In this document: one piece after another, positions 12,501 through 22,499 of the stretch | Numbering within the stretch: position 1 is the stretch's first letter | How the letters are laid out: each line of letters starts with the position of its first letter | Source: Arcuatula senhousia | Lineage: Eukaryota; Mollusca; Bivalvia; Mytilida; Mytilidae | DNA length: 64,000 nt | Direction: 5' to 3' | NCBI GenBank assembly: GCA_963971305.1 | Contig: OZ020309.1 | Span: 4,519,001-4,583,000 of the forward strand | Position numbers and translations under genes: made by a program | Notes under the pieces: model-generated | Told to the model about the DNA's origin: nothing | Databases searched by the model: none | The model's input: only the letters and a program-made list of their open reading frames with translations

Positions 12501-15166
12501 CATTTTTTTTTTATTTCTGTCACATATTAATATTACTTCTAAATATGATTAATATGAGAATAAAGTTATTATTATTATTAACAATACCTTAACAGAATCT
12601 ACTGGAATCGAAAGCAATGATGCTATATCATTAATCTTGTCCAGGCATTTCTTCCCTGCAAACCTCATGCCAGAATTCCATGCCTCCTCAAGAACTCCAA
12701 CCATTTCTGGTGTATAATCTTTTCTTGATCTTTTCTAAAAATGTGAAGATGGATCATAAATGAGAATCAAGTTACTAAAGTAGTAACTAACATGACTTAA
12801 GGTTCATGTATACAATTTGGATAAAATCGTTTTTGAACCCTTTTTATAGCAAATGTGGAGCCTCAAGTACAATTATAATTAAGAAATAAAGTTTCATGTA
12901 GCACATCTAGATATAAAATTCGCAGATATTTTTCTCTTTTATTTTCATGATTTTAGAAGATTACTTTCGTTCTTTTCTCTATTCATTTCCATGCGACATA
13001 TCAATAAAACGGGAGCAAGTGGGAGGTCTTATTTTAATTAGATTGATAGATGATGCACTCTAAAATATCTGGGCGACTAACTTTTTTTTAGGCAACTAGA
13101 TATTTCGAACTTAAGACAAATGTGGGAACCCAGGTGGCAACCAAAATCAAAACGTTAGTGTCAATCCCTGTGCATAATATATATAGCTAGAAAATAAGAA
13201 TTACTATTATCTTTATTTGAAAACTTTAACCCATTTGGGTCGTAGTTCATACATATAGCTACATAGTTAGATAAAATACAAACATGAGTTAACACATACA
13301 AACATTATAGCATATAAACAGTTTGCTAGTCTCCTCTACTCAGTTCTAATTATCATACACTATATTTTCTAATGCATAAAAGGACAAGCTTGCTGTTTTC
13401 TGTTGTGATTTTTTAAATTGCTGTTTGTTTGTGTTTGTTGTGTCGATTACACTTATTCCACATCTCAATATAGTCTATAAATTTGATATTGCTACTGGTC
13501 ATTCTTAATTTTTTCATTAGGGAATGAAGGAGCCCAGATCCATAGATCTTAATTTGTCCAAGATTGCTCTGATGTCCTCGGCATTTTTCCAGCAAGCTGG
13601 TGTCCCATAGCACAAGCTTGCTGAAAAAATGCTGAGGACTTCGGAGCAATATCGGACTAGATCTAAATATGTAATAATCTATGCTAAACTAGACCAGAAT
13701 ATGGTAATAGATAAAATTGTTTTGAATACACTTTGACAAATGTCCTATGGGTTTCACCCCTCTTTATTTGACATTAAGAACAAGAAAATTTTATTTTGAT
13801 TTGGTACATTTACAACGGAAACAAACATTTGCATAAAGTTCTATAAATTCTATTGAGTTTTTAACTGAACATAAAATTTATGATGTGTATCACGACACTT
13901 TCACCCTACCAATAAATGTGCATATCCTGCTTAGTTATTCAGCTTTTAGTCCTGGTTGATCAGAATAGATACTCGTTTTATTGCCTTCTACCAGGAACCG
14001 TATATTATCGCGATCCCTGCTTCTACCATTAATACCAGGCATTTCCGGCTGTCAATTGACAAGCTACTTAATTTGCCTTTTATTTAAAACCCCCATCTAG
14101 AATCAAAACGGTCTATAATGTTTTATATAACTTATAGAACACGCCATGTCTAGAAAGGGTAATAAACTTTGAACTTCACCAATGCCAATGTTTACAAATT
14201 TCCGCCATTTTGATTTCATCGTCAAAATAAGAATCTCAATCACATGACTTTATCAAAGAAGTCACATGACTATTCAAGGCTAAATCCAGACTGCCCGTGG
14301 TGGAAGACGGGCCCTGCTTCCATCGATAACAAAGGATACTATGGAGCAGCTAACACTGGCGGTGGTGTGTCATGGGCTGGACGACCCATGGCACATAGCG
14401 AGTCTTTAGCAGTTTTATTGCTATATATATAGTCGATGCAGAGGGGCATTCCTCTAGTCACGACTATAAATACCCATCATCATAGGCGGATCCGGGGGGG
14501 GGGCTGGTCCCCGCTTTTGGCGGAAAAACCCGAGGCCAGGTAGGAGACACAGTTAGGCCGGGGCCCAGACCTGGCCTGGCCTGGCTTGTGCATATACAGC
14601 CATGGCATAGGGAGGGAGTGCAGATGTGCCCCTTTAAACAGTCCTTTTCGAGACACGAACTTTTAGTTGTAACAGTAAACCCCATCAGAAAAGAAATCTG
14701 CACCTCCATTTTAAATTACATTAGCTAGGCGACCAAAGCAAAGAACTTGCGAATAGTGAACTTCCATTAAATTTAAATAATGAACAAACTTTAGGCAATG
14801 AAGTAATATTTTTATTAGGAGATGGATCGACGTTCCAAATGGCAATGGAAAATAAATACTGAGGACAGGTCACACATGCCACGTGTATCACATCTAAAGT
14901 CAAGTCATGAGTCTGTTACTATAGATTATATCCTATAAATGAGCAATATTTATTAATGTTTATGTTAATGTATTAATGTTTTCTTTGATCAGCTAACATA
15001 TAACTAAAATCTACATCTACTCAGGACCCTGAAATAAAAATGCCGAACTGAAACGACATTGAGCTGACATGCCAGACATTCTAGGCTGATTTAGCTATTA
15101 ATTATTGACCCAGTATAATTCATATGCGTGTTTTAGAGGTGTATGTATCCATATACTTACCATCAT
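3388..15166 (-). CDS. Homeodomain-HMG box-GTF2I-like-chromodomain protein, 14 exons
   Basis: Exons in transcription order: 15166-15161 (ATGATG only), 12734-12588, 12074-11948, 11338-11166, 10237-10090, 9612-9514, 8433-8265, 7249-7209, 6965-6924, 6250-6128, 5501-5466, 4885-4802, 4519-4469 and 3563-3388. Every junction is GT-AG and all thirteen phases agree, giving about 473 residues. Residues ~3-62 are homeodomain-like (YTPEM, LEEAW, then VKEWIGNRNAKERR with W48 and N51 kept but Asn at position 53). Residues ~75-125 are an HMG box (NAYSLFAKT, then LISEKWGELNEEGKEEYRKKA). Residues ~240-288 resemble a GTF2I repeat (IPYKEI, VDIQGLPDGVTFKDPSCYG). A basic/acidic linker follows. Residues ~417-455 are a chromodomain (EYLVQWKGFTEEERTWEPE) with aromatic-cage candidates F, W and F. 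The expected role is a nuclear DNA-binding and methyl-lysine-reading factor; that is inference. The tiny first exon is the least certain part. It converges with the KDZ exons, ~500 bp apart. Confidence 0.8.
3735..3870 (+). repeat. Retroelement family P1, 3' tail remnant
   Basis: Decayed match to the P1 tail: gttcgtg, tgtttgctggtttcgc, ttttggactttt and aatgcccTg in the usual order. It lies in the last intron of the - strand gene. Confidence 0.5.
4015..4325. repeat. Two-copy ~145-bp tandem repeat in an intron
   Basis: Two degenerate copies, each containing tagcctatctcagaaac or tggcctatctcaaaaac, then tttttcggat and cttgacctgta. Intronic to the multi-domain gene; no coding function seen. Confidence 0.5.
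5150..5400. repeat. Two-copy ~167-bp tandem repeat in an intron
   Basis: The block tagtttttgagttttagtg followed by ttcacaa occurs near 5160 and again near 5328. Probably a tandem-core MITE remnant. Confidence 0.5.
5733..5893 (+). repeat. Retroelement family P1, 3' tail with internal deletion
   Basis: Has gtgtgctatagcaggttgg, ctcttccagagcacc and gttcactcttgt-like blocks, then jumps to the terminal gatgcccctttggtacctc. The C/T-rich middle of the tail is missing. Intronic. Confidence 0.65.
6010..6115 (+). repeat. Dispersed repeat R (cctagcgtgtctgatgaagg)
   Basis: Begins cctagcgtgtctgatgaagg and ends atatgtgga, then gtgtctttctggcacat. Other copies are at 11672-11816 and 52405-52540, with a tail-only copy near 22165-22225. 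The shared order and same end suggest a SINE-like or MITE-like family. Confidence 0.65.
6584..6735. repeat. Foldback element, ~60-nt arms
   Basis: The left arm (taagtaatattt, ttggaacaggttat, aacctgggttggttc, agtttac) is matched in reverse complement by the right arm (gtaaactgatcgaacc, aaggttat, ataacctgttccaa, aatattactta). The loop is about 30 nt. Another block with ataacctgggttg lies at 6850-6872. It sits in an intron of the multi-domain gene. Confidence 0.7.
8740..9213 (+). pseudogene. Retroelement family P1 fragment, RT C-terminus and tail
   Basis: Decayed copy of the P1 C-terminus: YRVYISQLILYSRAYIDFL, then a stop, then kfyg and MSADVGLS-like text, followed by the P1 tail down to ggcttcggaatgcccc. 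It is 5'-truncated, like the other P1 copies. It lies opposite the coding strand, in the intron between the exons at 8265-8433 and 9514-9612. Confidence 0.7.
11672..11816 (+). repeat. Dispersed repeat R copy
   Basis: Reads ctagcgtgtctgatgaag, aatctagaaaagc, atcacatgcagtgaaat, then catacgtgtctttctggcat to cttt. Longer than the 6010 copy and close to that at 52405-52540. Intronic. Confidence 0.7.
13388..13472 (-). repeat. Family D end, inverted relative to the copy at 16532-16615
   Basis: cttgctgttttctgttgtg through tgtgtcgattacacttattc is the reverse complement of sequence at 16532-16615, about 3.1 kb away, with a few changes. A similar piece ends the copy near 61810-61850. The duplicate is at 17865-17949. 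Confidence 0.65.
13556..13657. repeat. Imperfect ~44-bp-arm hairpin
   Basis: Arms 13556-13599 (gtccaagattgctctgatg, tcctcggcatttttccagc) and 13613-13657 (aagcttgctgaaaaaatgc, tgaggacttcggagcaat) pair with a few mismatches around a 13-nt loop. Duplicated at 18033-18134. Confidence 0.7.
15161..15166 (-). CDS. Putative start exon (ATGATG) of the multi-domain gene, proximal copy
   Basis: On the - strand, gaacaaaATGATG is followed directly by the strong donor gtaagtatat. Joining it to the exon at 12734 keeps phase 0 and gives Met-Met-Lys-Arg-Ser-Arg. The evidence is the donor, the context before the ATG and the phase; cDNA is needed to confirm it. A 5' UTR would extend to higher coordinates. Confidence 0.45.
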
Positions 15167-15504
15167 TTTGTTCTTTGAATTTGATATTAAGCAAAATGAA
15201 ATGAAAAAAGTCGTGAATATCTTATTATTTTTGAAAATACCAAAAGTCTTTGAGTGCCAACAATGAAGGTTTTGATGGGATGATCTTTGGAATCTGAAAA
15301 CAGAACAATGTCGGAATAGAAGATGCTGAAAGATGCGGAACTGTCTTTTGTTAGTGATACCAGCAGTAACATATGTATCCCATATCTATAACAGTAAATA
15401 TTTTGTTAGTGCTACTTGCAATAACAGTAATACTGTACAGTATGAAAGTACTACGTTGTTACTGATACAATCAGGCTAACATCACTAATATATTTCTTAT
15501 ACTA

Positions 15505-15680
15505 GCAGGTAATATTACAGGAACGGGTGTCAATGTGACCAGCGGTCGCTGCTCACTGTTTTGCAATTGGCCTTAGATTGAAAATAAACTACATATGATT
15601 CAAGCCAAATCCTAAAGTGTCGATAAAAGACCCCCTTCTTGACATAAAAACAAATAGCATAAAAATACGACGACTTTGGT
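15505..15680 (+). repeat. Dispersed repeat family D
   Basis: caatgtgaccagcggtcgc, tgctcactgttttgcaatt, gattcaagccaaatcc and cttcttgacataaaaac also occur, in this order, in the 16513-16925 element and, reversed, at 61650-61860. Duplicated at 19983-20158. Confidence 0.65.
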
Positions 15681-15985
15681 TAGGACATAGTTAGGACATG
15701 AAAGTATTATATGAATGTCATGTGTCATCGATGAAGATATATGTTAAAAATATGCTTTTTAAAGTGATTTATAATCTTTGAACTTTTAAAGTTTAAGTAG
15801 TATTCTAATTAAAAGTCAGGTAGAGAGTAGAACATCATTTTTGTTATTCAGTCTCTTTTGCTTAGATTAATTTATTTGGTTACAAAACCAAATTTCAACA
15901 AGATTTCATATTTGATTTTATACTAACATATGAACACAGTATATGAAAATATAACTTCCCAGAAAGAAAAATCTTTGGCTGGTTA

Positions 15986-16255
15986 GGAAGCGATCATTTG
16001 ATTGTTAAAAAGGAGGAGGCTATGGTGAACTTTGAAATAAAAAGGCAGGATGGCAAACATCCAGAAATAAAATGGCAGGACAGTGCTTTGAATTAAAAAA
16101 GGCAGGATGTTATTTTTTGCTAAAAAAATTATAATAGATCGAAAATAAAACAAAAAATGCGCGTGCTACCGCACATAAAAAAATAGGCTAGTTTTTTTTC
16201 CGAAAATAAAAAGGCAGGAAGAAAATATCCATAGCCCACCCTCCCCCATTAAAAT
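15986..16255. repeat. Dispersed repeat family E (ggcaggat-rich)
   Basis: gaagcgatcatttgat, ggaggaggctatggtgaa and repeated aaataaaaaggcaggat. A reverse-complement relative lies near 62515-62625. Duplicated in unit 2 at 20464-20733. Confidence 0.5.
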
Positions 16256-16480
16256 AAAATAGTTGCTACCTTATAAAGATAATTTTTGACTAATGACAAA
16301 CTTTGGCCGACATATTTAGGTGGACTAATACACAAATTTAAATATTAATTTGTTTATGCGTAATGCTGATGTCTTTTTTTTTATAATATTCTCATAATTA
16401 ATCCTCCTATGAATTTTAACTTGTTTACAAACATTATTAATAATTCTTTTCTATGTTTGTTGTAAAGTAATTTATTTAAG

Positions 16481-17100
16481 AAGCAGAGGTACATGTACCA
16501 ATGGGGTATCCGAATATCAAAATATACGATATTTAGATGTGGAATAAGTGTACGCGACACAACAAACATAAACAAACAGCAATTCAAAAAATCACAACGG
16601 AAAACAGCAAGCAGTCTTCAACATGACCATAGGTCACTGCTTACCGTCTTGCATTGGCCCAAGACTTATAATACAATACAAAAGTATCAAAACCAATCCC
16701 TAAATCATCAACGAAAGACTCAATTCTTGACATAAAACAGTTAACATAGAATGACAAGGACAAACAAAGGCTTTGGCAAAGTTTCCTGGCTTAGGACAGG
16801 CACATATAAAATGTGGCGGGGTTAAACTAGTTTTTTGGATCCAACCTTCCCCCTATTGATAAGCTTGCACAAAGCTACATATAAAACACACTGTAAAACT
16901 CAATCGACAAAAGTTCAATTCAACAAAAGTCCGAAAGGGCAGAGACAAAACCAGTAAACACTAACAAGAACGGGACAGAAACAGACAACATGTAAAACAT
17001 GGAAACACAAAATACTGAATATCAATCAACAACGCGAACTCCAGTCGAAACAAGAGTGAACTCAGGTGCTCCGGAAGAGTAAGCAGTTCCTTTTTACGTT
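16481..17100 (-). repeat. P1 3' tail interrupted by a ~410-bp nested element
   Basis: The tail starts gaagcagaggtac and breaks after ccgaatatcaaaa near 16520. It resumes with aaaagtccgaaagggcag near 16925 and continues to agagtaagcagttcc. The insert (about 16513-16925) begins with a family D copy and includes ctggcttaggacaggcac and gtggcggggttaaact, a separate repeat motif. Flanking tcaaaa and caacaaaa may be a short target duplication. The duplicate is at 20959-21578. Confidence 0.7.
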
Positions 17101-17145
17101 AGAAATAAAAAGAAATGAGTCCCTTCATGCACAACTCCGGAAACT

Positions 17146-17211
17146 GCCAGAATTCCATGCCTCCTCAAGAACTCCAACCATTTCTGGTGTATAATCTTTT
17201 CTTGATCTTTT
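17146..17211 (-). pseudogene. Truncated duplicate of exon 2 (homeodomain N-terminal part)
   Basis: Copies the first 22 codons of exon 2 (KRSRKDYTPEMVGVLEEAW and on to SG) with its acceptor, then runs into aactccggaaact at the duplication joint. The recognition helix and donor are absent, so including this exon would break the protein. Confidence 0.85.
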
Positions 17212-19638
17212 CTAAAAATGTGAAGATGGATCATAAATGAGAATCAAGTTACTAAAGTAGTAACTAACATGACTTAAGGTTCATGTATACAATTTGGATA
17301 AAATCGTTTTTGAACCCTTTTTATAGCAAATGTGGAGCCTCAAGTACAATTATAATTAAGAAATAAAGTTTCATGTAGCACATCTAGATATAAAATTCGC
17401 AGATATTTTTCTCTTTTATTTTCATGATTTTAGAAGATTACTTTCGTTCTTTTCTCTATTCATTTCCATGCGACATATCAATAAAACGGGAGCAAGTGGG
17501 AGGTCTTATTTTAATTAGATTGATAGATGATGCACTCTAAAATATCTGGGCGACTAACTTTTTTTTAGGCAACTAGATATTTCGAACTTAAGACAAATGT
17601 GGGAACCCAGGTGGCAACCAAAATCAAAACGTTAGTGTCAATCCCTGTGCATAATATATATAGCTAGAAAATAAGAATTACTATTATCTTTATTTGAAAA
17701 CTTTAACCCATTTGGGTCGTAGTTCATACATATAGCTACATAGTTAGATAAAATACAAACATGAGTTAACACATACAAACATTATAGCATATAAACAGTT
17801 TGCTAGTCTCCTCTACTCAGTTCTAATTATCATACACTATATTTTCTAATGCATAAAAGGACAAGCTTGCTGTTTTCTGTTGTGATTTTTTAAATTGCTG
17901 TTTGTTTGTGTTTGTTGTGTCGATTACACTTATTCCACATCTCAATATAGTCTATAAATTTGATATTGCTACTGGTCATTCTTAATTTTTTCATTAGGGA
18001 ATGAAGGAGCCCAGATCCATAGATCTTAATTTGTCCAAGATTGCTCTGATGTCCTCGGCATTTTTCCAGCAAGCTGGTGTCCCATAGCACAAGCTTGCTG
18101 AAAAAATGCTGAGGACTTCGGAGCAATATCGGACTAGATCTAAATATGTAATAATCTATGCTAAACTAGACCAGAATATGGTAATAGATAAAATTGTTTT
18201 GAATACACTTTGACAAATGTCCTATGGGTTTCACCCCTCTTTATTTGACATTAAGAACAAGAAAATTTTATTTTGATTTGGTACATTTACAACGGAAACA
18301 AACATTTGCATAAAGTTCTATAAATTCTATTGAGTTTTTAACTGAACATAAAATTTATGATGTGTATCACGACACTTTCACCCTACCAATAAATGTGCAT
18401 ATCCTGCTTAGTTATTCAGCTTTTAGTCCTGGTTGATCAGAATAGATACTCGTTTTATTGCCTTCTACCAGGAACCGTATATTATCGCGATCCCTGCTTC
18501 TACCATTAATACCAGGCATTTCCGGCTGTCAATTGACAAGCTACTTAATTTGCCTTTTATTTAAAACCCCCATCTAGAATCAAAACGGTCTATAATGTTT
18601 TATATAACTTATAGAACACGCCATGTCTAGAAAGGGTAATAAACTTTGAACTTCACCAATGCCAATGTTTACAAATTTCCGCCATTTTGATTTCATCGTC
18701 AAAATAAGAATCTCAATCACATGACTTTATCAAAGAAGTCACATGACTATTCAAGGCTAAATCCAGACTGCCCGTGGTGGAAGACGGGCCCTGCTTCCAT
18801 CGATAACAAAGGATACTATGGAGCAGCTAACACTGGCGGTGGTGTGTCATGGGCTGGACGACCCATGGCACATAGCGAGTCTTTAGCAGTTTTATTGCTA
18901 TATATATAGTCGATGCAGAGGGGCATTCCTCTAGTCACGACTATAAATACCCATCATCATAGGCGGATCCGGGGGGGGGGGCTGGTCCCCGCTTTTGGCG
19001 GAAAAACCCGAGGCCAGGTAGGAGACACAGTTAGGCCGGGGCCCAGACCTGGCCTGGCCTGGCTTGTGCATATACAGCCATGGCATAGGGAGGGAGTGCA
19101 GATGTGCCCCTTTAAACAGTCCTTTTCGAGACACGAACTTTTAGTTGTAACAGTAAACCCCATCAGAAAAGAAATCTGCACCTCCATTTTAAATTACATT
19201 AGCTAGGCGACCAAAGCAAAGATCTTGCGAATAGTGAACTTCCATTAAATTTAAATAATGAACAAACTTTAGGCAATGAAGTAATATTTTTATTAGGAGA
19301 TGGATCGACGTTCCAAATGGCAATGGAAAATAAATACTGAGGACAGGTCACACATGCCACGTGTATCACATCTAAAGTCAAGTCATGAGTCTGTTACTAT
19401 AGATTATATCCTATAAATGAGCAATATTTATTAATGTTTATGTTAATGTATTAATGTTTTCTTTGATCAGCTAACATATAACTAAAATCTACATCTACTC
19501 AGGACCCTGAAATAAAAATGCCGAACTGAAACGACATTGAGCTGACATGCCAGACATTCTAGGCTGATTTAGCTATTAATTATTGACCCAGTATAATTCA
19601 TATGCGTGTTTTAGAGGTGTATGTATCCATATACTTAC

Positions 19639-19644
19639 CATCAT
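19639..19644 (-). CDS. Putative start exon, distal duplicate
   Basis: Same sequence and donor as 15161-15166, carried by unit 2 of the tandem duplication. A transcript starting here could splice to the intact exon at 12734 or to the truncated exon at 17211, which has no donor. Confidence 0.4.
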
Positions 19645-21648
19645 TTTGTTCTTTGAATTTGATATTAAGCAAAATGAAATGAAAAAAGTCGTGAATATCT
19701 TATTATTTTTGAAAATACCAAAAGTCTTTGAGTGCCAACAATGAAGGTTTTGATGGGATGATCTTTGGAATCTGAAAACAGAACAATGTCGGAATAGAAG
19801 ATGCTGAAAGATGCGGAACTGTCTTTTGTTAGTGATACCAGCAGTAACATATGTATCCCATATCTATAACAGTAAATATTTTGTTAGTGCTACTTGCAAT
19901 AACAGTAATACTGTACAGTATGAAAGTACTACGTTGTTACTGATACAATCAGGCTAACATCACTAATATATTTCTTATACTAGCAGGTAATATTACAGGA
20001 ACGGGTGTCAATGTGACCAGCGGTCGCTGCTCACTGTTTTGCAATTGGCCTTAGATTGAAAATAAACTACATATGATTCAAGCCAAATCCTAAAGTGTCG
20101 ATAAAAGACCCCCTTCTTGACATAAAAACAAATAGCATAAAAATACGACGACTTTGGTTAGGACATAGTTAGGACATGAAAGTATTATATGAATGTCATG
20201 TGTCATCGATGAAGATATATGTTAAAAATATGCTTTTTAAAGTGATTTATAATCTTTGAACTTTTAAAGTTTAAGTAGTATTCTAATTAAAAGTCAGGTA
20301 GAGAGTAGAACATCATTTTTGTTATTCAGTCTCTTTTGCTTAGATTAATTTATTTGGTTACAAAACCAAATTTCAACAAGATTTCATATTTGATTTTATA
20401 CTAACATATGAACACAGTATATGAAAATATAACTTCCCAGAAAGAAAAATCTTTGGCTGGTTAGGAAGCGATCATTTGATTGTTAAAAAGGAGGAGGCTA
20501 TGGTGAACTTTGAAATAAAAAGGCAGGATGGCAAACATCCAGAAATAAAATGGCAGGACAGTGCTTTGAATTAAAAAAGGCAGGATGTTATTTTTTGCTA
20601 AAAAAATTATAATAGATCGAAAATAAAACAAAAAATGCGCGTGCTACCGCACATAAAAAAATAGGCTAGTTTTTTTTCCGAAAATAAAAAGGCAGGAAGA
20701 AAATATCCATAGCCCACCCTCCCCCATTAAAATAAAATAGTTGCTACCTTATAAAGATAATTTTTGACTAATGACAAACTTTGGCCGACATATTTAGGTG
20801 GACTAATACACAAATTTAAATATTAATTTGTTTATGCGTAATGCTGATGTCTTTTTTTTTATAATATTCTCATAATTAATCCTCCTATGAATTTTAACTT
20901 GTTTACAAACATTATTAATAATTCTTTTCTATGTTTGTTGTAAAGTAATTTATTTAAGAAGCAGAGGTACATGTACCAATGGGGTATCCGAATATCAAAA
21001 TATACGATATTTAGATGTGGAATAAGTGTACGCGACACAACAAACATAAACAAACAGCAATTCAAAAAATCACAACGGAAAACAGCAAGCAGTCTTCAAC
21101 ATGACCATAGGTCACTGCTTACCGTCTTGCATTGGCCCAAGACTTATAATACAATACAAAAGTATCAAAACCAATCCCTAAATCATCAACGAAAGACTCA
21201 ATTCTTGACATAAAACAGTTAACATAGAATGACAAGGACAAACAAAGGCTTTGGCAAAGTTTCCTGGCTTAGGACAGGCACATATAAAATGTGGCGGGGT
21301 TAAACTAGTTTTTTGGATCCAACCTTCCCCCTATTGATAAGCTTGCACAAAGCTACATATAAAACACACTGTAAAACTCAATCGACAAAAGTTCAATTCA
21401 ACAAAAGTCCGAAAGGGCAGAGACAAAACCAGTAAACACTAACAAGAACGGGACAGAAACAGACAACATGTAAAACATGGAAACACAAAATACTGAATAT
21501 CAATCAACAACGCGAACTCCAGTCGAAACAAGAGTGAACTCAGGTGCTCCGGAAGAGTAAGCAGTTCCTTTTTACGTTAGAAATAAAAAGAAATGAGTCC
21601 CTTCATGCACAACTCCGGAAACTTATTAGAGACACGCATAAAAAAAAA

Positions 21649-22030
21649 ATTTCTCGCCACGGCGAGTTACTATCTCGCCTTGGTGACTTACTATCTCGCC
21701 CCGGCGACTTTTTATCTCGCCCCGGCAAGTTACTAACTCGCATCGGCGACTTACTATCTCGCCTCGGCGACTTATTATCTCGCCTCGGCGACTTATTATC
21801 TCGCCTCGGCGACTTATTATCTCGCCTCGGCGACTTATTTTCTCGCCCCGGCAAGTTACTATCTCGCCCCAGCAAGATACTATCTCGCATCTGCGACTTA
21901 TCATCTCGCCTAGGCGAGTAAATATCTCGCCGCGACGACTTGTTACCTCGCCTCGGCGACGGCGGGTTACTATTTCACCCCGGCGAGTTAATTCTCTCGC
22001 CCTGGCGACTTATGATCTCCCGGTGGTGAG
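21649..22030. repeat. 21-bp GC-rich tandem array
   Basis: About 18 copies of a 21-bp unit of the form ATTATCTCGCCTCGGCGAC. Each contains a small inverted repeat (CGCC..GGCG), so either strand can form serial hairpins. The middle copies are nearly identical and the outer ones diverge. It begins 25 bp after the end of the tandem duplication. Confidence 0.92.
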
Positions 22031-22044
22031 TTAAATATTACATT

Positions 22045-22370
22045 ATATTAAACAGGAAGTAGGACTTTTTGGGGCATAAAATCGCTTTACACCTAATGGT
22101 ACAATAATACAGCGATACATGCTAAATAACTGTAGTTCCTTTTGTTCTTTTTTTACAATATCTTGTATACAATGTATATGGGATCGTGTCTCTCTGGCAT
22201 ATATTCCATATTTTTTTTTCTTAATAAAGACTTCGATGAAAATTCTTTATAATGTCACTACATGTAAAAAATATCAAGTTCTCGGCAAACAGGAAGTAGG
22301 CCTTTTTGGGGCATAAAATCGCTTTATTCCTAATAGTACAATAGGACAAAAATGCATGACAAATATCACG
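22045..22370. repeat. Two direct copies of a ~75-bp block
   Basis: aaacaggaagtaggacttt, ttggggcataaaatcgctt and taatggtacaata occur at 22050-22115 and again, with few changes, at 22290-22350. The end of repeat R (gtgtctctctggcatat) lies between them at 22185. Confidence 0.75.
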
Positions 22371-22499
22371 AGGCGTTTTAATGTAGTTACTGAGAAAACT
22401 GTGACGGAAGTTTTTGTGTTGAGGTATGATGAAGGACGCAAAGCTATGGATTGTGACACAGTGTCTCCTATATTTCGCTTTGAAACACGCTGTAAGCGA

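Larger units (their letters stand above)
12668..17145. repeat. Tandem duplication, unit 1 (~4,477 bp)
   Basis: Unit 1 runs from inside exon 2 of the multi-domain gene (gccagaattccatgcc) to aactccggaaact, where unit 2 starts at once. All landmarks recur at +4477 or +4478. Differences I found: one extra G in a poly-G run (10 G after 14493, 11 G after 18970) and one substitution (gaacttgcg against gatcttgcg). The near identity means a very recent event. The junction shows only one base of microhomology. Confidence 0.93.
17146..21623. repeat. Tandem duplication, unit 2 (~4,478 bp)
   Basis: Second unit, ending in aactccggaaact before ttattagagacac. It carries a truncated exon 2 (17146-17211, acceptor kept, donor half lost) and a second copy of the putative first exon (19639-19644) with its upstream region. 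It also repeats the inner hairpin, the P1 tail and the nested element of unit 1. Confidence 0.93.

Noticed and set aside
14244..14432. 62-codon frame in both duplicate units
   Set aside because: No recognisable domain and no exon signals; identity between copies only reflects the recent duplication.
16493..16735. 80-codon frame repeated at 20971-21213
   Set aside because: Falls inside the nested family D repeat; its recurrence is due to the tandem duplication.
21544..21921. 125-codon repetitive frame (Leu-Ser-Arg-Leu-Gly-Asp type) and two antisense frames
   Set aside because: A 21-bp unit is a multiple of three, so it stays open in any stop-free frame. All three overlapping frames are equally repetitive.
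21649..22030. CRISPR-like array
   Set aside because: Units are contiguous with no unique spacers, and the genome is eukaryotic.
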